From DASYQD01 sp963837455 (GTDB lineage: Bacteria; Acidobacteriota; Thermoanaerobaculia; Multivoradales; JAIOJS01), in the NCBI GenBank assembly GCA_963837455.1, contig CAWINM010000001.1, positions 434,001 to 498,000 on the forward strand: DNA of 64,000 nucleotides, given 5' to 3'. Of this stretch, positions 19,015-27,782 are shown piece after piece. How positions within the stretch are numbered: the stretch's first letter is position 1; the number at the start of each line of letters is the position of its first letter. The position numbers and the translations under genes were made by a program. The notes beneath the pieces are model-generated. The model was not told the DNA's origin. It saw nothing but the letters and a program-made list of their open reading frames with translations, and ran no database searches.

Positions 19015-20220
19015 ATGGCCAATAGCGTCGTCAGGGTCACCCAGCAGGGTTGGGGCAGCCGCCTCGGTGGCTCGGTGAAGGGGGCGGTGGTGGGCGTGCT
19101 GCTCGCCTTCGCCGCCGTGCCGCTGCTGTTCTGGAACGAGGGGCGCGCCGTGCACCGCGCGCGCACCCTGGCCGAGGGGGCGCGCGCCGTGGTCAGCGTG
19201 CCCCCCGGCGCCGTCGACGCCGGCCACGAGGGCAAGCTCGTGCACACCTCGGCGCAGGCCACCACCGACGAGGTGCTGCGCGACCCGACCTTTGGCATCG
19301 CCCGCAACGCCCTCGCGCTCGAGCGCAAGGTGGAGATGTACCAGTGGGTGCAGAAGGAGGAGAGGAAGGAGCGCAAGAAGCTCGGCGGCGGCACCGAGAC
19401 GGTGACCACCTACAGCTACAGCAAGGAGTGGCAGAGCTCGCCGGTCGACTCGGCCTCCTTCGAGGAGCCCGGCGGCCACGACAACCCCGGCTTCCCGTTC
19501 GAGGGGGAGACCTGGCGGGCCGCCGACGTGCGGCTCGGCGCCTTCCACCTCGCACCCGAGCTCGCCGGCGAGCTCGACCAGCACAGCGACCTGCCGCTCG
19601 GCCAGGAGCAGCTCGACGCCGTCGACCCCAGCCTGCGCGGACGCCTGCGGATCGTCGCCGACACCTTCTACCTCGGCAGCGCCGGTGACACCCCCAGCGT
19701 CGGCGACGTGCGAGTGAGCTTCGCGATGGTCGAGCCGGCCCTCGCCAGCGTGGTGGCGGCGCAGCGTGGCGACCGCCTCGAGCCCTACCACGCCGAGGCC
19801 GGTGGCGACATCGCCCTCGTCGCCTACGGCGGCAAGACCGCCGACGAGATGTTCCAGGCCGCGCGCAACGCCAACACCGCGCTCACCTGGGTGCTGCGCC
19901 TGGTCGGCTTCGTGCTGCTCTTCCTAGGCATCCTCGGCGTGCTCAAGCCGCTGCGGGTGGCAGCGGACGTGGTGCCGTTCCTCGGTCGCCTGGTCGGCGG
20001 CGGGCTCGCCCTCGCCGCCTTCCTGGTGGCAGCGCCGGTGGCGCTGGTCACCATCGCCGTCGGCTGGCTCGTCTACCGGCCGCTGCTCGGTATCGCGCTG
20101 CTGGCCGCGGCCGTCGGCTTCGTGGTCTGGCTCTGGCGCCGCAGCCGCAAGCCCGCCGCCGCGGCGGCCGGCGCGACCTTCGTGCCGCCGCCACCACCTC
20201 CGGCGCCTGCCCCGGGGTGA
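19015..20220 (+). CDS. TMEM43-family membrane protein
   Basis: A 401-aa membrane protein with TMEM43 architecture. One N-terminal transmembrane helix (VVGVLLAFAAVPLLFWNEGRA, about residues 24-45) precedes a large extracytoplasmic domain containing the conserved WNEGRAV and TYSYSKEWQSSPVDSASF segments. Three or four hydrophobic helices follow from about 285 to 380 and a Pro-rich cytoplasmic tail ends the protein. In animals TMEM43 sits in the inner nuclear membrane; the bacterial role is unknown. GAGGAGGAGCC lies just before the ATG. It follows the pilus operon but has its own -10-like box. Confidence 0.85.
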   Translation: MANSVVRVTQQGWGSRLGGSVKGAVVGVLLAFAAVPLLFWNEGRAVHRARTLAEGARAVVSVPPGAVDAGHEGKLVHTSAQATTDEVLRDPTFGIARNALALERKVEMYQWVQKEERKERKKLGGGTETVTTYSYSKEWQSSPVDSASFEEPGGHDNPGFPFEGETWRAADVRLGAFHLAPELAGELDQHSDLPLGQEQLDAVDPSLRGRLRIVADTFYLGSAGDTPSVGDVRVSFAMVEPALASVVAAQRGDRLEPYHAEAGGDIALVAYGGKTADEMFQAARNANTALTWVLRLVGFVLLFLGILGVLKPLRVAADVVPFLGRLVGGGLALAAFLVAAPVALVTIAVGWLVYRPLLGIALLAAAVGFVVWLWRRSRKPAAAAAGATFVPPPPPPAPAPG

Positions 20221-20270
20221 GCAAGCCCACCGGCCGCGGGGCCGGCGCCCTGGTGGCGGGCCGCTCGGGC

Positions 20271-20276
20271 TAAGAT
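20271..20276 (+). promoter_or_regulatory. -10-like hexamer TAAGAT before pepF
   Basis: TAAGAT, with 19 bases between it and the ATG at 20296. A GGAGG ribosome-binding site lies between them. Confidence 0.4.
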
Positions 20277-20295
20277 CGCGCGCCGCGGAGGCCCG

Positions 20296-22221
20296 ATGGA
20301 CGACCCAACGCAGACGACCAACCCCACGAGCGCTCCCCAGGAGGCGCCCCGGCGCGCCACCGCGGTCGACGCCGAAGCGCCGCCACGCTCGCGACGGCGC
20401 GGCGAGATCGACCCGCGATACCGCTGGGACCTTGCCCCCATCTTCCCCGGCTGGGAGGACTGGGAGCAGGCCTGCGACGAGTTGGGGGAGCTCGTGGACC
20501 GCCTAGCGCGACTGCAGGGAACCCTCTCCGACCGCGAGCAGGGCCCTGCGGCGCTGCTCACTGTGCTGCGCCTGCAGGACGAGATCGGCCAGCTCGCGCA
20601 CCGCGTCTGGTACTACCCGTCGCTCACCTACGACCAGGACCAGCGCGACAATACCGTCAACGCCCACCGGCAGCGCGTGCAGGTGCTGTTCGCGCGCTGG
20701 GAGCAGGCGGGCGCCTGGTTCAAGCCCGAGCTGCTGCAGCTGCCCCTCGCCACCGTCCGCCTCTGGATGGACGAGGACGCGGAGCGCCCGGACGGCCTCG
20801 CCCTCTACCGCTTCAAGCTCGAGGACCTCTATCGCCGCCAACAGCACGTGCTCGGCGAGGAGGGGGAGCGCGTGCTCTCCTTCACCAGCCGCTTCGCCGA
20901 CCTTCCCGACGAGGCCTACTCGGCGCTCTCCACCGCCGACATGCGGTACCCCGCCGTGCGCCTCGCCGACGGCCGCGAGGTGACGGTCAGCTATGGCCAG
21001 TACCGCACCCTGCTCGCCACCAACCGCGTGCAGCGCGACCGCGCCGCCGTCTTCGGCGCCTTCTACGAGACCTTCGAACGCAGCCTCAACACCTACGCGG
21101 CTCTCTACAACGGCGTCTGCCAGCGCGACTGGTTCGGTGCCATGGCGCGCCGCTACCGCACGACCCTGGAGGCCGCCCTCGACGGCAACCGCATTCCCAC
21201 CGAGGTGGTGGAGCGGCTGATCGAGACCACGCGCGCCGGAGTGGCGCCATTGCAGCGTTACCACCGGCTGCGCCGGCGGGTGCTCGGCGTCGCCGACTAC
21301 CACCTCTACGACACCAGCATCCCGCTGCTCGAGGCGGATCGCCGTTACCCCTACGAGGAGGCGGTGCGCTGGGTGATCGCCGCGGCGGCGCCGCTGGGCG
21401 CCGACTACCGGCAGCGGGTGAAGGCGGTGTTCGACGCCCGCTACGTCGACGTCTACGAGAACGAGGGGAAGCGCTCGGGCGCCTACTCCGCCGGCGTCTA
21501 CGGCGTCCACCCCTACATGCTGCTCAACTACAACGACACCCTCGACGACCTCTTCACCCTCGCCCACGAGACCGGGCATACCCTCCACAGCCTGCTCTCC
21601 CACGAGACGCAGCCGTTCACCTACGCGAGCTACACCATCTTCGTCGCCGAGGTGGCCTCGACCCTCGCCGAGGCACTGCTGCTCGACGCGCTGCTCGCCG
21701 AGAGCTCCGATCCGCGCGAGCGCATCCTGCTGCTGCAGCACGCCATCGACAGCATCACCGGCACCTTCTACACGCAGGTGCTGTTCGCCGAGTGGGAGCT
21801 CGAGGCGCACCGTGCCGCCGAGCGCGGGGAACCGATCACCGCCGAGACGCTGTCGGAGCGATACTTCGGGCTGCTGCAGCACTACTACGGCGAGGCGATC
21901 GAGCTCGACTCGCTCTACCGCATCACCTGGGCACGCATCCCCCACTTCTTCCAGAGCCCGTACTACGTCTACCAGTACGCCACCAGCTTCGCCGCCTCGG
22001 CGCAGATCGCGCAGGCGCTGCGCCGCGCCGACGCCGGGCCGGCGCGCGAGGAGCTGGTGGATCGCTACCTGCAGCTGCTGCGCGCCGGCGGCAACGACTA
22101 CCCCATCGACCAGCTGCTCGCCGCCGGCGTCGACCTCACCCGCCCCGAGCCGGTCGAAGCGGTGGTCGCCGAGCTCGATCGCCTGGTGGGCCAGCTCGAG
22201 CGCGAGCTGGCGGCGCTGTAG
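20296..22221 (+). CDS. pepF: Oligoendopeptidase F (M3B zinc peptidase)
   Basis: A cytosolic zinc metallopeptidase that cuts oligopeptides, 641 aa as usual for PepF. The zinc site is AHETGHTLHSLL with His 424, Glu 425 and His 428, and the third ligand Glu lies in VAEVASTLAEALLLD. Other family landmarks are RYRWDLAPIFPGWEDWE near the N-terminus and the C-terminal RITWARIPHFFQSPYYVYQY substrate-binding Tyr segment. GGAGG is 5 nt before the ATG. The first 35 residues are a variable Thr/Pro-rich tail. A 14-bp palindrome (GCCGGCGCGCCGGC, 22221-22234) follows the stop. Confidence 0.93.
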   Translation: MDDPTQTTNPTSAPQEAPRRATAVDAEAPPRSRRRGEIDPRYRWDLAPIFPGWEDWEQACDELGELVDRLARLQGTLSDREQGPAALLTVLRLQDEIGQLAHRVWYYPSLTYDQDQRDNTVNAHRQRVQVLFARWEQAGAWFKPELLQLPLATVRLWMDEDAERPDGLALYRFKLEDLYRRQQHVLGEEGERVLSFTSRFADLPDEAYSALSTADMRYPAVRLADGREVTVSYGQYRTLLATNRVQRDRAAVFGAFYETFERSLNTYAALYNGVCQRDWFGAMARRYRTTLEAALDGNRIPTEVVERLIETTRAGVAPLQRYHRLRRRVLGVADYHLYDTSIPLLEADRRYPYEEAVRWVIAAAAPLGADYRQRVKAVFDARYVDVYENEGKRSGAYSAGVYGVHPYMLLNYNDTLDDLFTLAHETGHTLHSLLSHETQPFTYASYTIFVAEVASTLAEALLLDALLAESSDPRERILLLQHAIDSITGTFYTQVLFAEWELEAHRAAERGEPITAETLSERYFGLLQHYYGEAIELDSLYRITWARIPHFFQSPYYVYQYATSFAASAQIAQALRRADAGPAREELVDRYLQLLRAGGNDYPIDQLLAAGVDLTRPEPVEAVVAELDRLVGQLERELAAL

Positions 22222-22418
22222 CCGGCGCGCCGGCAGGCGCGGCTGCGCCCCTCTCCCTCCCAGCACGCGCCCCACTCGGCCCGTGGTCAGGCGCCGCGCC
22301 GGCTGAGCCTCGCCGCCACGATGCTCGATCTCGACGGCATGGTGCCGGTGGGTTCCCGCTGGCGCCGATTCCGATGAGGCAGCAGACTCTCGCCCGCCAC
22401 CACCCGGGGGGCCTTCGC

Positions 22419-24785
22419 TCAGCGACGGCCGGGGGGGCGTTCCGGCTCCGCCTGGCGTCGCAGGTCGCGGGCGCGGGAGATGAGTCGCACCAGCTCCTCG
22501 ACCCGCGGCTGCCGCGGCCAGTCCTCGCTCAGCTGCGCCGCCCGCCGCGCCAGCTCGCCGAGGTCCTCGTCGCCGGCCGGCCCCTGCCGGGCCCAGTACG
22601 AGCCGCGCAGCATCTCGGCGAAGCGCCCCACCACCGTGGCCAGCCGGAAGCCTCGGCTCGCCGCCTCCCAGCGCGACGCCAGGTCCACCCAGCGCAGGGG
22701 CTGCTGCTGCTCCACGAAGGCGCCACCGGCGGCGGGGCGCCAGCGCAGTCGCAGCACTGCGAGGGTGGCGCCGTGCGGCACCTCGCGGCGCAGCTTGAGC
22801 TCGTAGAGGGCGGACACCGTGTGCCCGGCACCCACCTCGCCAGCGTCGAGGCTGTCGTCGCGGAAGCGCGTGTCGGCGACGTCGCGGTTCTCGTAGCCGA
22901 GCAGCCGCCAGCGGGAGACGAAGCGCGGGTCGACCTCCACCTGGGCGCGGGCCTCGGCGGCCACCGTCTCCAGGGTGCCGGTGAGGCTCTCGACGAAGGT
23001 CCGCCGCGCCTCGTCGATCTCGTCGACGTAGGCGTAGCGGCCGTTGCCGCGGTCGGCGAGCTGCTCCATGAGCTCGTCGTTGTAGTTGCCCATGCCGAAG
23101 CCGACGGTGGTGAGCTCGACGCCCCGCCGCGCCGCCGCCCCCACGCTGGCGAGGATGCTCTCCGGCCCGGTGTTGCCAACGTTGGCGACGCCGTCCGAGC
23201 AGAGGATGACGCGATGGATGGCGCCGCGCCGCCCCAGCCGCGAGACGAGGTCGAAGGCGACCGCCAACCCCTGCTCGGTGTTGGTGGCCCCCTCCGGGGC
23301 GAGCCGCTCGATGGCAGCCGCTACCTGTTGCACGTCGGCGGTAAGCGGAAGCAGGACACGCGCCTGGGAGCCGAAGACCACCAGCCCGACGCGGTCGCTG
23401 GCGGTGAGCTCGCCGAGCAGCAGCCGCAGCGAGCGCTTGACGAGCTCGAGACGGTTCTCCGCCGCCATCGATCCGGAGACGTCGACCACGAACACCAGGT
23501 CGGCCGGGCGCCGCTCGGCGCGCTGCACCTCGCGCGCCTTGATGGCGAAGCGCGCCAGCACGTAGCGGTCGCCGGGAGCCCAGGGGTCGGGCGCCCCCTC
23601 GGCGGTGAGCGCAAAGTCGCCCTGCCGCGGCGGCGCGTCGCCGTAGTCGAAGGCGTTGACCAGCTCCTCCACCCGCACCGCCGCCGCCGGCGGCAGGTTG
23701 CCGTCGTCGAGGTAGCGGCGCACGACGTTGTAGGCGCCGGTGTCGACGTCGAGGGCGAAGGTCGAGAGCGCATCGTCCTCGCTGTCGACGAACGGGTTGA
23801 CGCCGTAGCTGTGGAAGAACACGTCGCCATAGGGCTGGTCGTTGGGCTCGGCGGTGCCGCCGGTGGACGGCGGCAGCGTCGCGGCGGCCGACGAGGGCTC
23901 GGCGGGGGCCCGCGGCACGGCCGGCGCGGGAGCCGACACGTAGCCGAGCTCCCTCACCTTGGCGGCGGCCGCGCCGTCGGCGCGCTCGGCCGGCGTCGCT
24001 GCCACCTGGTCCCGCGCCACCTGGTCCCTGGTGGTGGAGCTGCGATCCGCATCGGTCGGCATGGCGGCGACACCGCTGGCGATCCGCCGCGCGTCGGGCA
24101 ATGGGCTCTCCGCGGCGGTGACGACCTCCTCCTTGGCCGCGATGCGGTTCGCCCGCGGCGCCGTGGTCGGCGCCTGGAGCTGCGCCTCTTCGCCGCGAGC
24201 GCCGCCCGCCATGCCGGAAGGCGCGTTGGACACGGTACCCGCTCTCCCTTCCTCGACGCCGGCGAGGCGGAGTGCCGGGGCCGGCGCCGACGCCACCTCG
24301 GGGGCGGCGATGCCACGCGGGACGGGCTGCGCCTGGCGCTCGCGGGACCAGAGGCCGGGGAACGCCGGGATGGGCGACGGCGCGGCGGCCGCCGGAGCCA
24401 TCCCGGCGTTCCCCAGCGCACGGCGGTCCCGAGGCTGCCTCGTCTCGGCCGATCCGCCGGGCGCTTCCGCAGGGGACGTCGGAGCGTAGAGGGCTTGCTG
24501 CTGGGGCTTCGGCTCAGGCACCGCCTCGACCCCCAGCTGGTGGCGCAGGGCCAACCACGACAAGGTGCCGCCACCGACCAGCGTCGCCAGCGAGGCGGCG
24601 GCCAGCCAGAGCCGGCGCGGCAAGGGCCGCCGGAAGACCAGCAGGTGACCGCCCCCGGGCGGGGCCGGAGCCTGGATCTCGGCGGGGATCTGGCGACGCA
24701 GCTCCTCGAGCAGACCCGCGGGCGGCTCGGGCACGGTGTCGGGGCGCAGCCGGCGCGCCAGTTGACGATCGGTGATCCGGCTCAT
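22419..24785 (-). CDS. Membrane-anchored VWA-domain protein (YfbK-like) coupled to an ECF sigma factor
   Basis: A 788-aa protein. The cytosolic N-terminus (MSRITDRQLARRLRPDTVP and on to about residue 57) precedes one transmembrane helix (LWLAAASLATLVGGGTLSWL, about 60-80). A long low-complexity Ala/Pro/Arg linker follows to about 300. The YfbK N-terminal domain (SYGVNPFVDSEDDALSTFAL), a VWA domain with MIDAS VVDVSGSM near residue 435, and a DUF3520-like C-terminus come next. Its ATG overlaps the stop of the sigma-factor gene upstream (ATGA), so the two are translationally coupled. The N-terminal cytosolic tail is the expected place for sigma-factor contact, as in anti-sigma factors, but it has no zinc-binding HxxxCxxC motif. 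Regulation of the sigma factor by an extracytoplasmic signal is inferred. Confidence 0.85.
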   Translation of the reverse strand: MSRITDRQLARRLRPDTVPEPPAGLLEELRRQIPAEIQAPAPPGGGHLLVFRRPLPRRLWLAAASLATLVGGGTLSWLALRHQLGVEAVPEPKPQQQALYAPTSPAEAPGGSAETRQPRDRRALGNAGMAPAAAAPSPIPAFPGLWSRERQAQPVPRGIAAPEVASAPAPALRLAGVEEGRAGTVSNAPSGMAGGARGEEAQLQAPTTAPRANRIAAKEEVVTAAESPLPDARRIASGVAAMPTDADRSSTTRDQVARDQVAATPAERADGAAAAKVRELGYVSAPAPAVPRAPAEPSSAAATLPPSTGGTAEPNDQPYGDVFFHSYGVNPFVDSEDDALSTFALDVDTGAYNVVRRYLDDGNLPPAAAVRVEELVNAFDYGDAPPRQGDFALTAEGAPDPWAPGDRYVLARFAIKAREVQRAERRPADLVFVVDVSGSMAAENRLELVKRSLRLLLGELTASDRVGLVVFGSQARVLLPLTADVQQVAAAIERLAPEGATNTEQGLAVAFDLVSRLGRRGAIHRVILCSDGVANVGNTGPESILASVGAAARRGVELTTVGFGMGNYNDELMEQLADRGNGRYAYVDEIDEARRTFVESLTGTLETVAAEARAQVEVDPRFVSRWRLLGYENRDVADTRFRDDSLDAGEVGAGHTVSALYELKLRREVPHGATLAVLRLRWRPAAGGAFVEQQQPLRWVDLASRWEAASRGFRLATVVGRFAEMLRGSYWARQGPAGDEDLGELARRAAQLSEDWPRQPRVEELVRLISRARDLRRQAEPERPPGRR

Positions 24786-25336
24786 GGAGTGGGCTCCTCG
24801 AGGGCCAGGCGCAGCGCCGCGAAGGCGCGCTTGAGCCGCTTGCGGACGGCAACGGGGGTGATGTGCTCCAGGCGGGCGACCTCCGAGACCGGCAGCTCGC
24901 TCCAGAAGTGCGCGCTGACCGTGAAGCGGAGGTCCTCGGGCAGCTTCATGACGGCGCGCCGCAGCCGCGCGGCCTCATCGCTGCCCGCCAGCGTCTCGGC
25001 GGCGTCGGGCTCGGGATCGGCGAGACGCTCGGCGGTCTCGTCGCTGAGCTCCTGCAAGGGCCGCGGCCGGCGGAGGTGGTGGAGGAACGTGTTGTAGGCG
25101 ATGCGGTAGAGCCAGGTGGACAGCTGGGCGCGGCCTTCGAAGCGTGGCAGCGCCTGCCACGCCTTGCGATAGGTCTCCTGGGTGAGGTCGGCGGCGAGCT
25201 CGGCGTCGCCGCCACAGAGGCGGAACAGGGCGGCGTAGATCTGCCGGTAGCTGGTCTCGATCAGCCGCTCCGCCGCGGCGCGGTCGCCGCGAGAGAGGGC
25301 TAGCAGCAGCGGCGCCGAGTCCGCTCCGTCGGTCAT
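24782..25336 (-). CDS. ECF-type RNA polymerase sigma factor
   Basis: A 184-aa extracytoplasmic-function sigma factor. Region 2 contains AADLTQETYRKAWQALPRFEG and WLYRIAYNTFLHHLRR. Region 4 contains LPEDLRFTVSAHFWSELPVSEVARLEHITPVAVRKRLKRA, the helix-turn-helix. The ATG at 25336 is chosen because GGAGGAGG lies 8 nt upstream; an in-frame ATG at 25420 would add 28 low-complexity residues. A TACAGT hexamer on the same strand at 25471-25476 is a possible -10. The gene overlaps the VWA protein downstream, which may regulate it. Confidence 0.9.
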   Translation of the reverse strand: MTDGADSAPLLLALSRGDRAAAERLIETSYRQIYAALFRLCGGDAELAADLTQETYRKAWQALPRFEGRAQLSTWLYRIAYNTFLHHLRRPRPLQELSDETAERLADPEPDAAETLAGSDEAARLRRAVMKLPEDLRFTVSAHFWSELPVSEVARLEHITPVAVRKRLKRAFAALRLALEEPTP

Positions 25337-25617
25337 CGCCGCGCCTCCTCCCGGTCGCAGCCCCGGTTGCAGGGCCATGTTTCCGCCGCCAGCCGACGGG
25401 TTCAGCGTGGAGGTGTCCATGGCACCCCTTTGGACCCGCCGCGTCGTGGAAAGGAAACCGGGACGGCGGCACTGTATCGCGAGCGCCTGGCCCGGCGAGA
25501 GTGGCGCCGGCGGGGAGCGCACAGGGGGCGGGAGGCCGTCGTCAGCCTAGGCGCTCATCCCCCGGCTCGACCGCGGGCCCGCACCACCCGGCGCCCCCCT
25601 GGGGGAACGCGGCCGCC

Positions 25618-25782
25618 TCACGCTCGCCGCAGCAGGTGCCCGAGCAGCCCGAGGACGAACAGGATCAGGAACAGGAAGAACAGAATCTTGGCGATCCCCA
25701 CGGCGCCAGCGGCGATGCCGCCGAAGCCAAAGAGCGCCGCCACCAAGGCGACGACGAGGAAGATCAGTGCCCAACGCAGCAT
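25618..25782 (-). CDS. DUF1328-family small membrane protein
   Basis: A 54-residue, nearly all hydrophobic protein: MLRWALIFLVVALVAALFGF at the start, then GGIAAGAVGIAKILFFLFLI, ending in a short basic tail LLRRA. This matches the DUF1328 family (YtjA type), small two-helix membrane proteins of unknown role, often near stress or envelope genes. GGGAGG lies 9 nt upstream of the ATG. It lies 69 nt downstream of the lipoprotein gene ending at 25852, on the same strand, and may share its transcript. Confidence 0.9.
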   Translation of the reverse strand: MLRWALIFLVVALVAALFGFGGIAAGAVGIAKILFFLFLILFVLGLLGHLLRRA

Positions 25783-25851
25783 GGTTTCCACCTCCCTTGG
25801 CGGTCTTCCGCGACCGCGAGCCCCGCGGCCGCGATCCGCCGTTTCCTGTCC

Positions 25852-26142
25852 TCAACGATGCGGCGTCGGCGTGGGTGAGCTGCCCGGCATCTCGAGGCGA
25901 ACCCGCGGCACCTCGATCGTCTTCTTCTCCGCGTGCACCTCGACCTTGGGCACCTCGATCTCCACGGGGGTGCTGGTCACGCGCACCTGCGCGGGCTTGA
26001 CCTCGTACTCCGGCAGCTGGCCACCCTGGACCTCGACCTTGGGCAGCTCGCCCGCCTTCGTCCTCGTCACCTGACAAGCGGCCAACGGCAGCGCCAGGAC
26101 GGCGACTGCCAGGATGCTCGCGAACCTCGATTGCCGTCGCAT
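25852..26142 (-). CDS. Small lipoprotein, unknown
   Basis: A 96-aa lipoprotein. The signal peptide MRRQSRFASILAVAVLALPL ends in the lipobox LAAC. The mature part is made of repeated Val/Glu/Pro phrases (KVEVQGGQLPEYEV, PVEIEVPKVEVHAEKKTIEV), so it probably forms an extended beta structure on a membrane surface. GGAGGG lies about 9 nt before the ATG. Divergent from the beta-CASP nuclease at 26342 and upstream of the DUF1328 gene. No family is recognised. Confidence 0.7.
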   Translation of the reverse strand: MRRQSRFASILAVAVLALPLAACQVTRTKAGELPKVEVQGGQLPEYEVKPAQVRVTSTPVEIEVPKVEVHAEKKTIEVPRVRLEMPGSSPTPTPHR

Positions 26143-26324
26143 GCTCTGGCCCTCCGGCGGGTCCGAGCCATTCGGACCTCGTGTCGGTACCACAGCAAGG
26201 TGCGGGCCAGGTCGGCTCGCAGGCGGCGCCGGCGGCCGCATGGAGCAAGACTGGAGCAGGGGGTCGCCTCTCGCACCACGCGCCGAGCCTGCTGGACGGC
26301 GCCCTCTGCGACCGCCCCAGCCGT

Positions 26325-26330
26325 TAAGAT
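26325..26330 (+). promoter_or_regulatory. -10-like hexamer TAAGAT before the beta-CASP gene
   Basis: TAAGAT, with 11 bases between it and the ATG at 26342. No Shine-Dalgarno sequence lies between them, so the mRNA is probably leaderless or nearly so. Confidence 0.4.
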
Positions 26331-26341
26331 GCCGGACCTGA

Positions 26342-27736
26342 ATGGCAGATGCCACCTTCCTCGGCGCCTGCGGCACCGTCACCGGCAGCATGACGCTCCT
26401 CGCGTGGGGCGAGCGGCGGGTGCTCGTCGACTGCGGGATGTTCCAGGGCGGCCAGGAGCTCGAGCAGCGCAACCGCGAGCCCTTCCCGTTCCGCCCCAAG
26501 GAGCTCGAGGCGGTGGTGCTCACTCACGCCCACCTCGACCACAGCGGGCGCCTGCCACTGCTCATCGCCCGCGGCTTCCGCGGCCCCATCTACTGCACCC
26601 GCCCCAGTCGCGGCCTCACCTCGCTGGTGCTGCGCGACGCCGCCAAGCTGCAGGAGGAGGAGGCCGGATGGGCGCGGCGCAAGGGATACAGCCGCCACGC
26701 CGAGCCTGCCGCCCTCTACACCGAGGAGCAGGCGCGGCAAGCCCTGGCGCAGCTGCACCGTGTGGCCTTCGACGAGTCCTTCGAGGTGTTGCCGGGCGTG
26801 TCGGTGCGGATGCGCCGTGCCGGGCACCTGCTGGGCGCGGCCACCGTCGAGCTCACCGCCAAGGGTAGCGACGGCGAGCGGCGCTGCTGGTGCTTCTCGG
26901 GGGACGTCGGGCGCTACGGCGTGCCCATCCTGCAGGACCCCGAGCCACCCACCGTCGCCCCCGACACGCTGCTGCTCGAGTCCACCTACGGCGATCGCGT
27001 GCACCCCGCGGGGGACCCCCGGCAGGCGTTGCGCCAGGTGATTGCGGAGACCTTCGCCCGCGACGGCGTGCTGCTCATCCCCTCCTTCGCGCTCGGCCGC
27101 ACCCAGGACCTGCTCTATCACCTCGCGGCGCTGGCCGACGACGGCCAGCTGGCCGCCGACCGCGTCTTCGTCGACAGCCCGATGGCGATCAGCGCCACCG
27201 AGCTCTACGAGGAGTTCCCCGCCGAGCACGACGAGGAGCTGGCGGCGCTGGTGGCCGCCGATAGGAACCCCTTTGCCCTCGAGCGCTTCGGTCGGTGCCG
27301 TACCAGCGAGCAGTCGCAGGCCCTCAACTCGCGCCGCCAGATCGTCATCATCGCCGGCAGCGGCATGGCCAACGGCGGCCGCATCCTCCATCACCTGCGA
27401 CACCGGCTCGCCGATGCGCGCAACAGCGTCCTCTTCGTCGGCTTCCAGGCCGCCGGTACCCGCGGCCGCGCGCTGGTGGAAGGGGCGCAGCGCGTGAGTG
27501 TCCTCGGAACGGTGGTGCCGGTGCGCGCACAGGTGCAACGACTGGAGATGCTGTCCGCCCACGCCGACCACGACGAGCTGCTGCGCTGGGCCCGCGCCCT
27601 GCCCGGCCCCCCTCGTCGTGTCTTCCTCAACCACGGCGAGGACTCCGCCCGCGCGGCGCTCGCCCGCTCGCTGCAGAACGAGCTCGGCTGGCCGCTGCCG
27701 GAGCTGCCCGCCCAGGGGCAGACGGTGGCGTTCTAG
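26342..27736 (+). CDS. MBL-fold beta-CASP RNA nuclease (CPSF73-like)
   Basis: A 464-aa metallo-beta-lactamase/beta-CASP protein, the family of RNA endo/exonucleases that includes CPSF73 and bacterial homologues. The N-terminal MBL domain has THAHLDHSGRLP with His 62, His 64, Asp 66 and His 67 as zinc ligands, and MRRAGHLLGAATVEL and STYGDRVH further on. The beta-CASP insert and the C-terminal RMMBL part follow (IIAGSGMANGGRILHHL, LSAHADHDELLRW, VFLNHGED). Length and order are typical. The role in RNA processing is inferred from the family. Confidence 0.92.
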   Translation: MADATFLGACGTVTGSMTLLAWGERRVLVDCGMFQGGQELEQRNREPFPFRPKELEAVVLTHAHLDHSGRLPLLIARGFRGPIYCTRPSRGLTSLVLRDAAKLQEEEAGWARRKGYSRHAEPAALYTEEQARQALAQLHRVAFDESFEVLPGVSVRMRRAGHLLGAATVELTAKGSDGERRCWCFSGDVGRYGVPILQDPEPPTVAPDTLLLESTYGDRVHPAGDPRQALRQVIAETFARDGVLLIPSFALGRTQDLLYHLAALADDGQLAADRVFVDSPMAISATELYEEFPAEHDEELAALVAADRNPFALERFGRCRTSEQSQALNSRRQIVIIAGSGMANGGRILHHLRHRLADARNSVLFVGFQAAGTRGRALVEGAQRVSVLGTVVPVRAQVQRLEMLSAHADHDELLRWARALPGPPRRVFLNHGEDSARAALARSLQNELGWPLPELPAQGQTVAF

Positions 27737-27744
27737 CGCCGCGC

Positions 27745-27750
27745 TAAGAT
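27745..27750 (+). promoter_or_regulatory. -10-like hexamer TAAGAT before the 27783 gene
   Basis: TAAGAT 33 nt upstream of the ATG at 27783, just after the stop of the nuclease gene. Confidence 0.4.
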
Positions 27751-27782
27751 CCGTTCGGACGCTCGAATCGACGAGGAGAGCC

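Noticed and set aside
22222..22418. Short + strand frames after pepF
   Set aside because: No ribosome-binding site or recognisable protein; the gap between convergent genes appears empty apart from a palindrome at its start.
21792..25097. 1101-codon + strand open frame over pepF and the VWA/sigma genes
   Set aside because: Crosses two real genes on the other strand or frame; composition is Arg/Ala/Gly noise of codon position 3 GC.
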